From NCBI RefSeq assembly GCF_902712915.1, contig NZ_CACTIA010000004.1, positions 1 to 64,000 on the forward strand: a stretch of DNA of 64,000 nucleotides, given 5' to 3'. The notes under the pieces were generated by a model. It worked only from the letters and a program-made list of their open reading frames with translations. It was not told the DNA's origin and did not search any database. This DNA comes from Acidiphilium sp. C61 (lineage in GTDB: Bacteria; Pseudomonadota; Alphaproteobacteria; Acetobacterales; Acetobacteraceae). This document shows positions 16,219 through 24,081 of the stretch, one piece after another. The position numbers and the translations under genes are program-made. Every line of letters starts with the position of its first letter. Within the stretch, counting starts at the first letter, position 1.

Positions 16219-16737
16219 ATGTTCGAAGCGAAAGCCGATGCCATCATCACCGGCCTCATGCTGAAGGATCCAGCCACTTTCGATCTCGACCTTGCCGAGG
16301 GCATGCAATCCCTGTTGCTTATGGCGGGGGCGTCTGAGGTTGCGTTCAGCTTTTCGGGCGTCGATCCTGAGGTGAGTGACGAGGGGCGACCGGACGTGAG
16401 GATCCGCTTCGACTCTCCGGGCATTGTCTCGCCAAGGATCATCAACCTCATCCAAACCCGACTGCTTGCCGTAGCGGGTCGCCATGCCGTGGCCAGTGGG
16501 CGCGAGATCCTCGAAAACCTGGGAATCACAATCCCATCCAGCTCGCGCCGGCTCCTGGATAATTCGCCCCCCGTGCTCCTCGACATCGATGTGGCGGTCA
16601 GGTGTTCCGAGAGCTCACGTTACGCTGGCATCTGTACGGATTCTTGGGCGTTCCACAAAGGGTGCATGCCGGATTGGTATGCCGAGAGCCTCGTTGTTTT
16701 GACGCATGACGACACCTCCGCCCCGGAAATGGAATGA
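16219..16737 (+). CDS. Hypothetical cytosolic protein
   Basis: A 172-aa soluble protein of mixed helices and strands. ATG 16219 is chosen over an upstream TTG because AAGGAGGG ends 4 bases before it. No known family. The last third contains three Cys and a Trp-rich stretch (CTDSWAFHKGC) that might bind a metal or form a small beta element. Its stop overlaps the next start as ATGA, so the two are coupled. Confidence 0.7.
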   Translation: MFEAKADAIITGLMLKDPATFDLDLAEGMQSLLLMAGASEVAFSFSGVDPEVSDEGRPDVRIRFDSPGIVSPRIINLIQTRLLAVAGRHAVASGREILENLGITIPSSSRRLLDNSPPVLLDIDVAVRCSESSRYAGICTDSWAFHKGCMPDWYAESLVVLTHDDTSAPEME

Positions 16738-17453
16738 TCACGGACGGGAAATTCGTCGAGGCCGCCGGCGCCGTCGAACCGATCGGTCAGGTCGACCTGC
16801 AGCGCCCGGTGGACCTTGACGGCGCCGGCAATCATGGCCTCGTTTCCTTCAGGGCCAGTATCGGCCATCTCATCATTCACGATGTGCATGCGGAGTGCTT
16901 GCACGGCGGCGCGGTCATGAAGGAAGTCAGCGGCTTCACAGACGTGAGTCTTGGCCCCGCCTTTCTTGAGAGATCGTATTTCGGGGACGACGTACGCAGG
17001 TTCGTACGCCGGTACGGGATCAACACCGCGAGTACGGCAGTCGTTGTTGCAACGGCATGCCAGGAAGTTGTCCCCGTGGTTCTGTCGTTCGAAGGCGGCC
17101 GGCTCCCCGTCGCCCCTGAGAACCTGCACAGTGTGTTCGGCCGTAGGCGATATCTGCGGGTGCCGCCCGATTGGGCACTTGCCACACCTCCGGCCGACGG
17201 AGCGCTGCCTGGCCCCTCCATGGATCGAGGCGCCACCGCGCCCGAAATCTGCCAGGACCACGTCATCCAGCTTATCCCGTTCACGCGGCGGCGCGCCGAG
17301 ATATGGCGTTCGGATCTGGACGTGGATGCCAACCGGCAGCTTCTTCAGGATTGTCTCGAAATTTTCGCCCTCAACCCGCTCAATCGGCTTCAGGGCCTCG
17401 CAACCAACGCGGAATGCGATGGGCTGGATCAAGGCTGCTCGCCCGGCTTTTGA
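16734..17453 (+). CDS. Hypothetical protein (strand choice uncertain)
   Basis: A 239-aa frame coupled to the preceding gene by an ATGA overlap. Its first 75 codons show strong coding bias (about 79% G/C third positions, about 71% purine first positions). A minus-strand frame of the same register (from ATG 17462 to 16620, with GAGGA ahead of the ATG) is also open, and the bias beyond about 17,230 slightly favours it. The plus gene is preferred because it avoids a 117-bp overlap with the well-supported upstream gene and because an inverted repeat separates this region from the minus-strand gene at 17527. No domain recognised. Confidence 0.5.
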   Translation: MITDGKFVEAAGAVEPIGQVDLQRPVDLDGAGNHGLVSFRASIGHLIIHDVHAECLHGGAVMKEVSGFTDVSLGPAFLERSYFGDDVRRFVRRYGINTASTAVVVATACQEVVPVVLSFEGGRLPVAPENLHSVFGRRRYLRVPPDWALATPPADGALPGPSMDRGATAPEICQDHVIQLIPFTRRRAEIWRSDLDVDANRQLLQDCLEIFALNPLNRLQGLATNAECDGLDQGCSPGF

Positions 17454-17503
17454 AAGCGGCATGTCCGGTCCTCGATAGGCGAAGGCTGCGGCGTTGGGAC
17501 CGG

Positions 17504-17548
17504 GGCTGCTCTTCCGGCCGGACTGTTCACCCGCCCGGAAGAGCAGCC
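17504..17548. terminator. Inverted repeat between convergent genes
   Basis: A perfect 14-bp inverted repeat, GGCTGCTCTTCCGG (17504-17517) and CCGGAAGAGCAGCC (17535-17548), with a 17-base loop spanning the stop codon of the minus-strand gene. No T-run, but its location between convergent genes suggests a bidirectional terminator. Confidence 0.5.
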
Positions 17549-17931
17549 TGATCCGGCAGCTCCAGAAATGAGGATAGGAGGCCGGCCAGGGCCTGTCGTT
17601 CATCCTCAAGACCGCCGCTGACCGCGATCGCCACCCCGCCAGTCTCACAGCGGCTCACACGCGCCTCGATATCGTAACGCCCGTCGAGATGCCCGTCCGG
17701 TGTCACCCTGTGAAAGGGGGCATTGATGATCAGCAGATCTGGTGTGCTCTCGGCGTCGATCCTGTACCCCCCGACGAAGCCACCGGTCTCCGGAATCAGG
17801 TCTTCCAGCCGCTCGACCTCGCGCTCTGCGTCTTCGATTGCCGCAAGCTGACTCTCCCGGCTGCCGGTCAGGCCGTCGGCTGCCGTTCGACGGGAGAGTG
17901 CCTGGAGAATGCTGTCGAGAATCGTGGTCAA
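17527..17931 (-). CDS. Hypothetical protein, TTG start
   Basis: A 134-aa acidic cytosolic protein. The start is TTG 17931, supported by a near-perfect GGAGGTAG about 8 bases ahead and the absence of a nearby ATG. The N-terminal ~55 residues are helical and charged, the rest beta-rich. No family recognised. It is divergent from the gene at 18050 across a 118-bp spacer that contains an imperfect palindrome (about 17960-17987). Confidence 0.7.
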   Translation of the reverse strand: MTTILDSILQALSRRTAADGLTGSRESQLAAIEDAEREVERLEDLIPETGGFVGGYRIDAESTPDLLIINAPFHRVTPDGHLDGRYDIEARVSRCETGGVAIAVSGGLEDERQALAGLLSSFLELPDQAALPGG

Positions 17932-17959
17932 TGCGGTCTACCTCCAGAAAGTGCTTCTA

Positions 17960-17987
17960 GGAATACAGTTTCATGCTGTATAATTCC
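17960..17987. promoter_or_regulatory. Divergent promoter region with imperfect palindrome
   Basis: GGAATACAG and CTGTATAATTCC flank a 7-base centre between the divergent genes at 17931 and 18050. A TATAAT hexamer (17979-17984) lies within the right arm. It may be an operator for a shared regulator. Confidence 0.35.
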
Positions 17988-18049
17988 AGTGTTATATGGC
18001 GCATCTGTCGCGTGCCTGTTGGTCGCTGCAGTTCGGAGGAGTCGTGGCC

Positions 18050-18526
18050 GTGGAAGATGAGATCACCAGATCAGACTCCCAAAGTGTGCGAGAGCATCCG
18101 CCGCGGCCGGCTGCGGATGCTCTGCTCGCGCTCTTGGTGGCAGCCCGCAATCTCGGCATGCAGACGGCACCGACTGCGGACGAGCCCAACAAGGTGATCA
18201 CGGTGCATGCCATCTCGGACTTGCCGAGCCGGGTCTTCGCCATGGTCAAGGCCATCGAGGCGCTCGATGAGATCGACTCATCAGAGCTTGCCCAGGTGAT
18301 CGATGGGGCGGTGACGATCCTGCGTCTGAAGATAGCTCTTCATGCCGTGCTCGGCTGGATCGCAGCAAGAGGTCTACCGACGCGCGAGGTTTCCCAGATG
18401 GTCGTCGAGGCGGTGAACGGGCCGATCAACCCGAACGGGTCGGCCGTCAAGCTTAACCAGATGAGGACCGCGCTGCTGGAGACGATGGGCGCGGCGGCGC
18501 CGCGGGGCCCGACGCCAGGAATGTAG
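18050..18526 (+). CDS. Hypothetical helical protein
   Basis: A 158-aa all-helical soluble protein. GTG 18050 is preferred over ATG 17996 because GGAGGAG at 18035-18041 is then 8 bases away. There is no recognised domain. The C-terminal half has a hydrophobic helix (ALHAVLGWIAARG) and a Gly/Pro-rich end. It converges on the minus-strand operon at 18533 with a 6-bp gap. Confidence 0.65.
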   Translation: MEDEITRSDSQSVREHPPRPAADALLALLVAARNLGMQTAPTADEPNKVITVHAISDLPSRVFAMVKAIEALDEIDSSELAQVIDGAVTILRLKIALHAVLGWIAARGLPTREVSQMVVEAVNGPINPNGSAVKLNQMRTALLETMGAAAPRGPTPGM

Positions 18527-18532
18527 GCCGGT

Positions 18533-19180
18533 TCAGGCCGGGGCGGCCGGGGCTGCCGGGGCGGATGGGTTATCGAGGTCGAAGCCGTTCATCGACAGGA
18601 TCTGGGCCTCGAGCTGGCTCGGGTATAGCCTCGCCTCTTCTCCGACAACCAGGGCTGTGGCCGGGCGATAGTTGCCGACCTGAACCTCGCCACCCGAGTC
18701 GATCACGCCCGGCGCAAAGGCATCGTCGATCGCATCTGACAGGTCTGCCGCCTGGCTGACAATGTCCTCGTCGCGCTGGTCCGCCCGCTCTGTGGTGACG
18801 CCGGCGGGCCGCCGGCCACGCGTAAGGGCCCTGGCCAAGCCGATCTCACCCGTTGCCTCGCCCTCCTCGGGTGGCTTTGCCGGGGTTGGAGGCGTGGCAA
18901 CCACATTGCCACCCGTCGTCAGCCATTCGGGCGCGAGTCCCTCGGTGGCCTGCTCGGGTGCCGTATTGTCGACGTAGAGACGCCCCGCGAACCGGTAGAC
19001 CCCCGGCATGTCCGTATCTTCGACATCGCAGGTGAGGCTCCGCGCACGGAGCAGCTTCTCCGCCATGACGGTCGGGACACCGAGGATTGTGGCATCGGCC
19101 GTGCGAAGACACAGGCCCCCATTAGGATCGGAGGATCGTGACAGCCCGTCCGTGTCAAGAGTGATCCAGCGCATGCCCAT
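18533..19180 (-). CDS. Hypothetical acidic protein
   Basis: A 215-aa acidic protein starting at ATG 19180, one base after the stop of the upstream gene. A longer frame to 19369 exists, but it overlaps that gene and its extra N-terminus looks non-coding. A compact beta-rich N-terminal ~75 residues are followed by a Pro/Glu-rich linker, an acidic middle and a final run of Ala-Pro pairs. No motif recognised. Confidence 0.65.
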   Translation of the reverse strand: MGMRWITLDTDGLSRSSDPNGGLCLRTADATILGVPTVMAEKLLRARSLTCDVEDTDMPGVYRFAGRLYVDNTAPEQATEGLAPEWLTTGGNVVATPPTPAKPPEEGEATGEIGLARALTRGRRPAGVTTERADQRDEDIVSQAADLSDAIDDAFAPGVIDSGGEVQVGNYRPATALVVGEEARLYPSQLEAQILSMNGFDLDNPSAPAAPAAPA

Positions 19181-19181
19181 G

Positions 19182-19508
19182 TCAGGCACCGGTGGGATGC
19201 ATGCGGAAGATGAAACCAGAAGATGAGATCTCGCAGGAAGAGAGCCGCGCCCGACGGGCGCCTCCTCGACCGATGCGGACATGCCATCCCAGTGCGCCGT
19301 CAAACCAGACCCGGAAGCTTGCAACCCCCTTGCGGCCGCGCTTTGTGGAACCGGTGCGGACGAGGACATTCGATGTCCCGACCAGATGGCCGCGCACGAC
19401 TGGGTCCGAGATCAGGCGGATGTCGCGCGGCTCATCGGCGGAGCCCGGCGCTTTGCCTGGCGGCTGAAATCCGTTCGTGACGACTGGGATCTGCCTGACC
19501 ATAGCCAC
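19182..19508 (-). CDS. Hypothetical small basic protein
   Basis: A 108-aa, strongly basic, beta-rich protein that precedes and is coupled to the 215-aa acidic protein (1-bp gap). ATG 19508 follows an A/T-rich stretch and has only a weak ribosome-binding site; ATG 19502 is an alternative. The pairing of a basic and an acidic protein in one operon could mean they form a complex, but nothing in the sequence shows this. Confidence 0.6.
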   Translation of the reverse strand: MAMVRQIPVVTNGFQPPGKAPGSADEPRDIRLISDPVVRGHLVGTSNVLVRTGSTKRGRKGVASFRVWFDGALGWHVRIGRGGARRARLSSCEISSSGFIFRMHPTGA

Positions 19509-19585
19509 AAAATATCAATTTGCCGATATATATTCAAGAAAAACAGGTGCTCTACCCGAAGCGCGATGCACCTGTCCATCCATGT

Positions 19586-20170
19586 TCAGTAAGCGTGTTC
19601 GAGCCACGGGGCGATCGGTCGGCGCGTGGCGGTGGCGGATTTCAGGAGGGGCGCGACAATCTCCGCCGGCCTGTATGATGGCGCCTCCCGTGCCGTGACA
19701 TCGGAGGAAGTGAGCAGGTCGAAAGCCTCCTTGTGGAAGGCATATTCTTCCGGCGTGAGGCACGCATTCTCGATTCCGACCGGAGAGCCACCGGTATAGC
19801 CAGCAGCACACAGGATCATCTGGACCTCGAGACCCCTGCCGCGGCACTGGCGGGCCAGCCAGATCTCGCCATGGCAGTAATAGCCGACACCCCGCGGTTG
19901 GCGGCCGTTGTGGTCAACAAGGATGAAGCAGATCTCATCCCCCCAGACGCTCTCGTCGATCCGTTGGATCGAAAGCCCTGCATGCAGTGCGGAGTCGGCA
20001 GCGGCACGCCACATCTCATGCATAGGCAGGTTGCGGGCCGGAGCTGTGAGAGCCCGGCGGAAGACCCGCGTTGATTCCTGGTCACCACGGCTGAAGGTCG
20101 GATGTACGAACACATCCCCAACAAAGGCCGCGAAGGTCATTCCCGCGATGACAAAAGTGCTGGGCTGCAT
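19586..20170 (-). CDS. Hypothetical protein
   Basis: A 194-aa soluble protein. ATG 20170 is preferred over 20233 because GGAG lies about 10 bases ahead and because the 14-bp-spacer promoter element (20205-20230) would otherwise be inside the gene. It contains a Cys-rich central part (about 90-140) and a C-terminal motif YRPAEIVAPLLK. No known family. A separate transcription unit. Confidence 0.65.
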   Translation of the reverse strand: MQPSTFVIAGMTFAAFVGDVFVHPTFSRGDQESTRVFRRALTAPARNLPMHEMWRAAADSALHAGLSIQRIDESVWGDEICFILVDHNGRQPRGVGYYCHGEIWLARQCRGRGLEVQMILCAAGYTGGSPVGIENACLTPEEYAFHKEAFDLLTSSDVTAREAPSYRPAEIVAPLLKSATATRRPIAPWLEHAY

Positions 20171-20204
20171 GGCCAATCCACTCCGGTGCTTGTTCGATCC
20201 CCCT

Positions 20205-20230
20205 AGTATGTGCCCGGTATGTGTAAGTGA
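20205..20230 (-). promoter_or_regulatory. 14-bp-spacer promoter element, copy 4
   Basis: Minus strand: TCACTT (20230-20225), 14 bases starting ACACAT, CATACT (20210-20205). It lies 35 bases before ATG 20170. Confidence 0.4.
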
Positions 20231-20311
20231 CATTAAATGCCGGACAGTAATTCGGACCCAAAAAATAATTTTTTGAGGTTTGAATTATCTATAGAAAATT
20301 TCTGATGAACT

Positions 20312-20386
20312 TCGACCGCCCATAAAAAAATCCCGGCACATTTCTGTGCCGGGTTCACTAAATCGTGAATTTTTGGGGGCGGTCGA
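20312..20386 (-). terminator. Nested hairpins with T-run, terminator of the 20392 gene
   Basis: The inner stem CCCGGCAC (20332-20339) / GTGCCGGG (20346-20353) is followed on the minus strand by seven T residues (20330-20324), a classic intrinsic terminator. A 10-bp outer repeat, TCGACCGCCC (20312-20321) and GGGCGGTCGA (20377-20386), encloses it, so an alternative long-range fold is possible. Confidence 0.8.
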
Positions 20387-20391
20387 GTGGG

Positions 20392-21162
20392 TCAGATGCC
20401 CGGCGCGGGGTCCTCTTCGCCTTGCGCTTCGGCCTCGTCGCCGATGAAACCACCATGGAGCGGCATCGGGTGCTGGTTCTGCGCGATGCGGTGCATGCCA
20501 AGCGCCGCACGGACCCGGGCGTCGTCGAAGGTGACCTCGCGCGGCTGACCCGTGATCTCGTTGAGCGCAGCGCGGCGCTCGTCGGTCTGGTAGTACTCGC
20601 GACCGCCCTTCCAGATGTAGAGGCGAACGCTGTCCGCCGGCGCACCATGAGCGGCCTGCTCGACGACGTGCATGATGGTCATGCCCGAGATCGCCTGTCC
20701 TTCGACCATCGGCATGGTGCCGACACGGACGCCATCGGCGTCGAAGACGTCCCGCTCGACGGTCGGATCGGCGTAGTTCTCCGAGATCAGGTAGACGCGG
20801 GTGCTCGGGCGGTAGCCCGGCATGATGCCTTCGAAGTCGAGCTGGGCGACCCGGACCGACTCGGCGTTCCCGGCACGGTAGGCTTCGCCGACACGGGCGA
20901 GCACCGTCTCAAGGGCTTCGCCCATCACGACGCGGGGCAGCGACTCGCCGGTCATGCGGACCTGCTCCAGGAAGTCGGGATACGCGCCGAAGATGTTGTG
21001 CAGCAGCTTCACCGAGGGCGAGCCGATACGGGCGTAGTAGTCGCGGGACTCGTCATCGAGTGCGATGGCATTCTGATAGGCGCGCGAGATCTGCTCGTGG
21101 CGCTCGGTGGCATCCACGTAGCCAGCCGCCGCGGCGGGGTAGAGGGGGTTATTGTCGGGCAT
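20392..21162 (-). CDS. Hypothetical protein, highly coding-biased
   Basis: A 256-aa soluble protein starting at ATG 21162 with AGGAG 7 bases upstream. The sequence is strongly codon-biased, with almost all third positions G or C, suggesting good expression. Helical N-terminal half (about 1-110) and a beta-rich second half with RVYLISENYADP. No family recognised. It has its own promoter element (21197-21222) and a strong terminator (20312-20386), so it is monocistronic. Confidence 0.75.
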   Translation of the reverse strand: MPDNNPLYPAAAAGYVDATERHEQISRAYQNAIALDDESRDYYARIGSPSVKLLHNIFGAYPDFLEQVRMTGESLPRVVMGEALETVLARVGEAYRAGNAESVRVAQLDFEGIMPGYRPSTRVYLISENYADPTVERDVFDADGVRVGTMPMVEGQAISGMTIMHVVEQAAHGAPADSVRLYIWKGGREYYQTDERRAALNEITGQPREVTFDDARVRAALGMHRIAQNQHPMPLHGGFIGDEAEAQGEEDPAPGI

Positions 21163-21196
21163 GGATAGCTCCTGCTGGAAAAAAATCAACGGCCTG

Positions 21197-21222
21197 ACAG
21201 TAGCGGAGCGACATGAAAGCAA
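21197..21222 (-). promoter_or_regulatory. 14-bp-spacer promoter element, copy 5
   Basis: Minus strand: TTGCTT (21222-21217), 14 bases starting TCATGT, TACTGT (21202-21197). It lies 34 bases before ATG 21162. Confidence 0.55.
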
Positions 21223-21262
21223 CGCCAGGCGTTGGCATGTTTATACAACGCACCATACCTAA

Positions 21263-21379
21263 TTGCAATATATTTCGCCGCCTATGGGCCGAGCATTATT
21301 CGCACGCAATGCGCGTTCTATATTGCAAGCCATATATATAAATTGTATATATTTGAACCCTGCCGACACGGTGTCGGCA
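21263..21379. promoter_or_regulatory. A/T-rich control region upstream of nrdA
   Basis: The 348-bp gap 21163-21510 contains no gene. It holds TTGCAATATA (21263-21272) and its inverse TATATTGCAA (21319-21328), a nearby run of TATATA-like sequence (about 21331-21353), and a compact hairpin TGCCGACA/TGTCGGCA (21361-21379). NrdR boxes are A/T-rich palindromic pairs before nrd genes, so these are candidates, but they do not match the consensus well. Confidence 0.3.
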
Positions 21380-21442
21380 CTGACGAATTCTTCAGTGCGG
21401 TGAAATTGCGTGGAAAATATTGAAGCTATCAGAAGGGCTTTG

Positions 21443-21468
21443 TTGCTTACGCACTCGTCCGCCAAGTT
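21443..21468 (+). promoter_or_regulatory. 14-bp-spacer promoter element, copy 6
   Basis: TTGCTT (21443-21448), 14 bases, CAAGTT (21463-21468). The -10 and the CATGT box are poorly conserved in this copy. It lies 42 bases before nrdA ATG 21511. Confidence 0.3.
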
Positions 21469-21510
21469 TTGGTTCCATTCTTGAAGCCAATCAGACCCCA
21501 GGATCACCCC

Positions 21511-23388
21511 ATGACATACGTTTCGGATATCGCTGCGGAGCACGACCTGGCGACGGATTTCGAGACCGCCCGAACCACCCCGGCCGACCCATTCGCCCTC
21601 GAAATCGACCACTCACGGGATGACCTGATCACTCCGTTTGGACGAGCAACGCTGGATGACCGCTACCTGCTCCCCGGCGAGACCTACCAGGATCTCTTCG
21701 CCCGCGTGGCCCGCCGCTATGCCGATAACCAGATGCACGCACAGCGCCTCTACGACTACATGTCCAGGCACTGGTTCATGCCGGCCACACCGGTCCTATC
21801 CAATGGTGGCGCCGGCCGTGGCCTGCCAATCAGCTGCTTCCTGAACGAAGCCAGCGACAGCCTCTCTGGCATTGTCGATCTCTGGAATGAGAACGTGGCC
21901 CTTGCCTCGAATGGGGGCGGGATTGGGTCCTACTGGGGCAATCTCCGTTCGATCGGCGAGAAGATCAACAAGTCCGGCAAGACTTCAGGCGTTATCCCCT
22001 TCATCAAGGTCATGGACAGCCTCACACTCGCGATTAGCCAGGGCTCCCTGCGCCGCGGCTCGGCAGCCGTCTATCTGCCGGTCTCGCATCCGGAGATTGA
22101 CGAGTTCATCGAGCTTCGCCGTCCCACCGGTGGGGATCCAAATCGGCGCGCGCTGAACCTGCACCATGGCATCGTCATTCCTGATGCCTTCATGGATGCG
22201 GTGCGGGATGACCTCGACTGGAACCTTGTCTCGCCGAAGACCGGCGAGATTATCCGCACCATCAAGGCGCGAACACTCTGGATCCGAATCCTCACCGCCC
22301 GTATTGAAACGGGAGAGCCATACCTGATCTTCGGCGATACCGTCACCCGTCTTCAGCCGGAGCACCACAAGCGCGCCGGGCTGAAGGTGAAGCTTTCCAA
22401 CCTCTGTTCCGAAATCACTCTACCAACCGGCACTGATCATCTCGGCAAACAGAGGACAGCCGTGTGCTGCCTGTCATCACTGAACCTTGAGACCTGGTTT
22501 GAGTGGCACGACAACGAGCTGTTCATCGAAGACGTGATGCGGTTCCTCGACAACGTGCTGCAGGACTTCATCGACAACGCGCCCAGTTCCATGGAACGCG
22601 CCAAATACGCCGCGATGCGCGAGCGCTCGGTCGGCCTCGGTGTCATGGGCTTCCATTCCTTCCTCCAGTCCATCAACACGCCCTTTGAGAGCGTCATGGC
22701 GAAGGTCTGGAACAGGCGGATGTTTAAGCATATCCGGGAGGCTGCCGATGCGGCGTCCATGCGTCTCGCCCATGAGCGCGGCCCCTGCCCCGACGCCGCC
22801 GATTACGGCGTGATGGAGCGCTTCTCGCACAAGCTGGCGATCGCGCCGACCGCCTCGATCTCGATCATTGCGGGCTGCACCAGCCCCGGCATCGAACCGA
22901 TCGCGGCCAATGTCTTCCTGCAGAAGACCCTCTCGGGGAGCTTCACGGTTCGCAACCGCCACCTCAAGAAGCTGCTTGCCGAGAAGGGGCGGGATGACGA
23001 TGCGACCTGGTCGAGCATCACGGTCAACAAGGGCTCGGTGCAGCACCTCGACTTCCTGACCGACGAGGAAAAGGCCGTGTTCCGCACCGCGTTCGAGATC
23101 GATCAGATCTGGATCATCGACCTCGCCGCCGACCGTACGCCATTCGTCTGCCAGAGCCAGTCGGTCAACGTCTTCCTGCCGGCCGACATCCACAAGCGCG
23201 ACCTGCACCAGATCCATTTCCAGGCGTGGAAGCGTGGCATGAAGTCGCTGTACTACTGCCGCTCGCTCTCGATCCAGCGGGCGGATACCGTGAGCGAGAA
23301 AGCCAGTGCGGTTGAGATCGATACCACCCAGCCGACCCAGGCGCCTGCGCAGGCGAGGAACTACGAATCCTGCGAGTCATGTCAGTGA
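21511..23388 (+). CDS. nrdA: Class I ribonucleotide reductase, catalytic (alpha) subunit
   Basis: A 625-aa catalytic subunit that would reduce ribonucleotides to deoxyribonucleotides. It shows PISCF (Cys109) and the partner Cys319 or Cys320 for the redox disulfide, NLCSE (Asn297, thiyl Cys299, Glu301), APTASISIIAG and the radical-transfer tyrosines in SLYYCRS. The C-terminus SCESCQ is the swinging CxxC that thioredoxin reduces. The N-terminus before the catalytic fold is only ~35 residues, so there is no ATP-cone activity site and dATP shut-off is not expected. No nrdB is in the window. ATG 21511 is used with AGGA 8 bases before. It overlaps the HD gene by 10 bases. Confidence 0.93.
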   Translation: MTYVSDIAAEHDLATDFETARTTPADPFALEIDHSRDDLITPFGRATLDDRYLLPGETYQDLFARVARRYADNQMHAQRLYDYMSRHWFMPATPVLSNGGAGRGLPISCFLNEASDSLSGIVDLWNENVALASNGGGIGSYWGNLRSIGEKINKSGKTSGVIPFIKVMDSLTLAISQGSLRRGSAAVYLPVSHPEIDEFIELRRPTGGDPNRRALNLHHGIVIPDAFMDAVRDDLDWNLVSPKTGEIIRTIKARTLWIRILTARIETGEPYLIFGDTVTRLQPEHHKRAGLKVKLSNLCSEITLPTGTDHLGKQRTAVCCLSSLNLETWFEWHDNELFIEDVMRFLDNVLQDFIDNAPSSMERAKYAAMRERSVGLGVMGFHSFLQSINTPFESVMAKVWNRRMFKHIREAADAASMRLAHERGPCPDAADYGVMERFSHKLAIAPTASISIIAGCTSPGIEPIAANVFLQKTLSGSFTVRNRHLKKLLAEKGRDDDATWSSITVNKGSVQHLDFLTDEEKAVFRTAFEIDQIWIIDLAADRTPFVCQSQSVNVFLPADIHKRDLHQIHFQAWKRGMKSLYYCRSLSIQRADTVSEKASAVEIDTTQPTQAPAQARNYESCESCQ

Positions 23389-23963
23389 AGCTAACCATTT
23401 CGCCGCTAGACCTCGATCTCGGAGGCTGCCCCCTGGTCGAGGCTGCCCGGCGCTTCGGGGCGGCCGCCCATGGGGCAATCGGTCAGATGCGGAGATACGT
23501 GGCCGAGCCCTACTTCGCGCACCCGGTTCGCGTTGCCGGGACGATCGCAGCCCTCGGCTATGGCGATCATGTCGTGGCTGCGGCGTTACTGCACGATGTC
23601 GTCGAGGATACCCCGGTCACGATCACTGATCTGGAACTGCGCTTTGGGGGCAGGGTCGCTGGGCTCGTTCACTGGGTGACCAACGTGGCGACCAGCCGCG
23701 ATGGAGACCGCGCCGCGCGCGCCTCGATCAACCTCCTCCACATCGCGGCCGGCCCGTCCGAGGCGCAGACCATCAAGGCCGCGGACATCCTCGACAACAC
23801 CCCCTCGATCATAAGCCACGACCCCTCTTTCGCTGCCGTCTACGTGCCCGAGAAGATCGCGACCCTGCGGGCGATGACGCAGGCTGATCGCCGGATCGTG
23901 GCTCGAGCCATGGCTGCATGTGAAGCGTTTCAACCGGCGCCTCACGCTGAGCCGACGCGCTGA
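23379..23963 (+). CDS. Small HD-domain protein, likely (p)ppGpp hydrolase (MESH1/SAH type)
   Basis: A 194-aa protein matching the stand-alone hydrolase half of RelA/SpoT. It has His31 in AAHGAIGQ, RRYVAEPYFAHP with His48, the HD pair His72-Asp73 in LLHDVVEDT with Glu76-Asp77, and IKAADILDN, equivalent to the KLADLLDN signature. These are the Mn-binding and catalytic elements of alarmone hydrolases. There is no synthetase domain. Coupled to nrdA by a 10-bp overlap, it would keep ppGpp low while the element makes dNTPs (inference). Nucleotide pyrophosphohydrolase on NADPH is another known activity of this family. Confidence 0.8.
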   Translation: MSVKLTISPLDLDLGGCPLVEAARRFGAAAHGAIGQMRRYVAEPYFAHPVRVAGTIAALGYGDHVVAAALLHDVVEDTPVTITDLELRFGGRVAGLVHWVTNVATSRDGDRAARASINLLHIAAGPSEAQTIKAADILDNTPSIISHDPSFAAVYVPEKIATLRAMTQADRRIVARAMAACEAFQPAPHAEPTR

Positions 23964-23978
23964 CTAAATGCGGATTTC

Positions 23979-24007
23979 TTGACTCTTTGTGCTTTGTCTT
24001 GTATTCG
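23979..24007 (+). promoter_or_regulatory. TTGACT/TATTCG promoter
   Basis: TTGACT (23979-23984), 17 bases, TATTCG (24002-24007), in an otherwise T-rich stretch just after the HD gene. It precedes the gene at 24082 together with promoter element copy 7. Confidence 0.5.
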
Positions 24008-24035
24008 TAGCGGACCCGATGCGCCTCATTTTGCG

Positions 24036-24061
24036 TCACATGCACATCGCCCGCTTAGACT
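24036..24061 (+). promoter_or_regulatory. 14-bp-spacer promoter element, copy 7
   Basis: TCACAT (24036-24041), 14 bases containing CACAT, TAGACT (24056-24061). It is 20 bases before ATG 24082 and next to an AAAGGAGAG ribosome-binding site. Confidence 0.4.
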
Positions 24062-24081
24062 GGCTCCAAAGGAGAGCTTAC

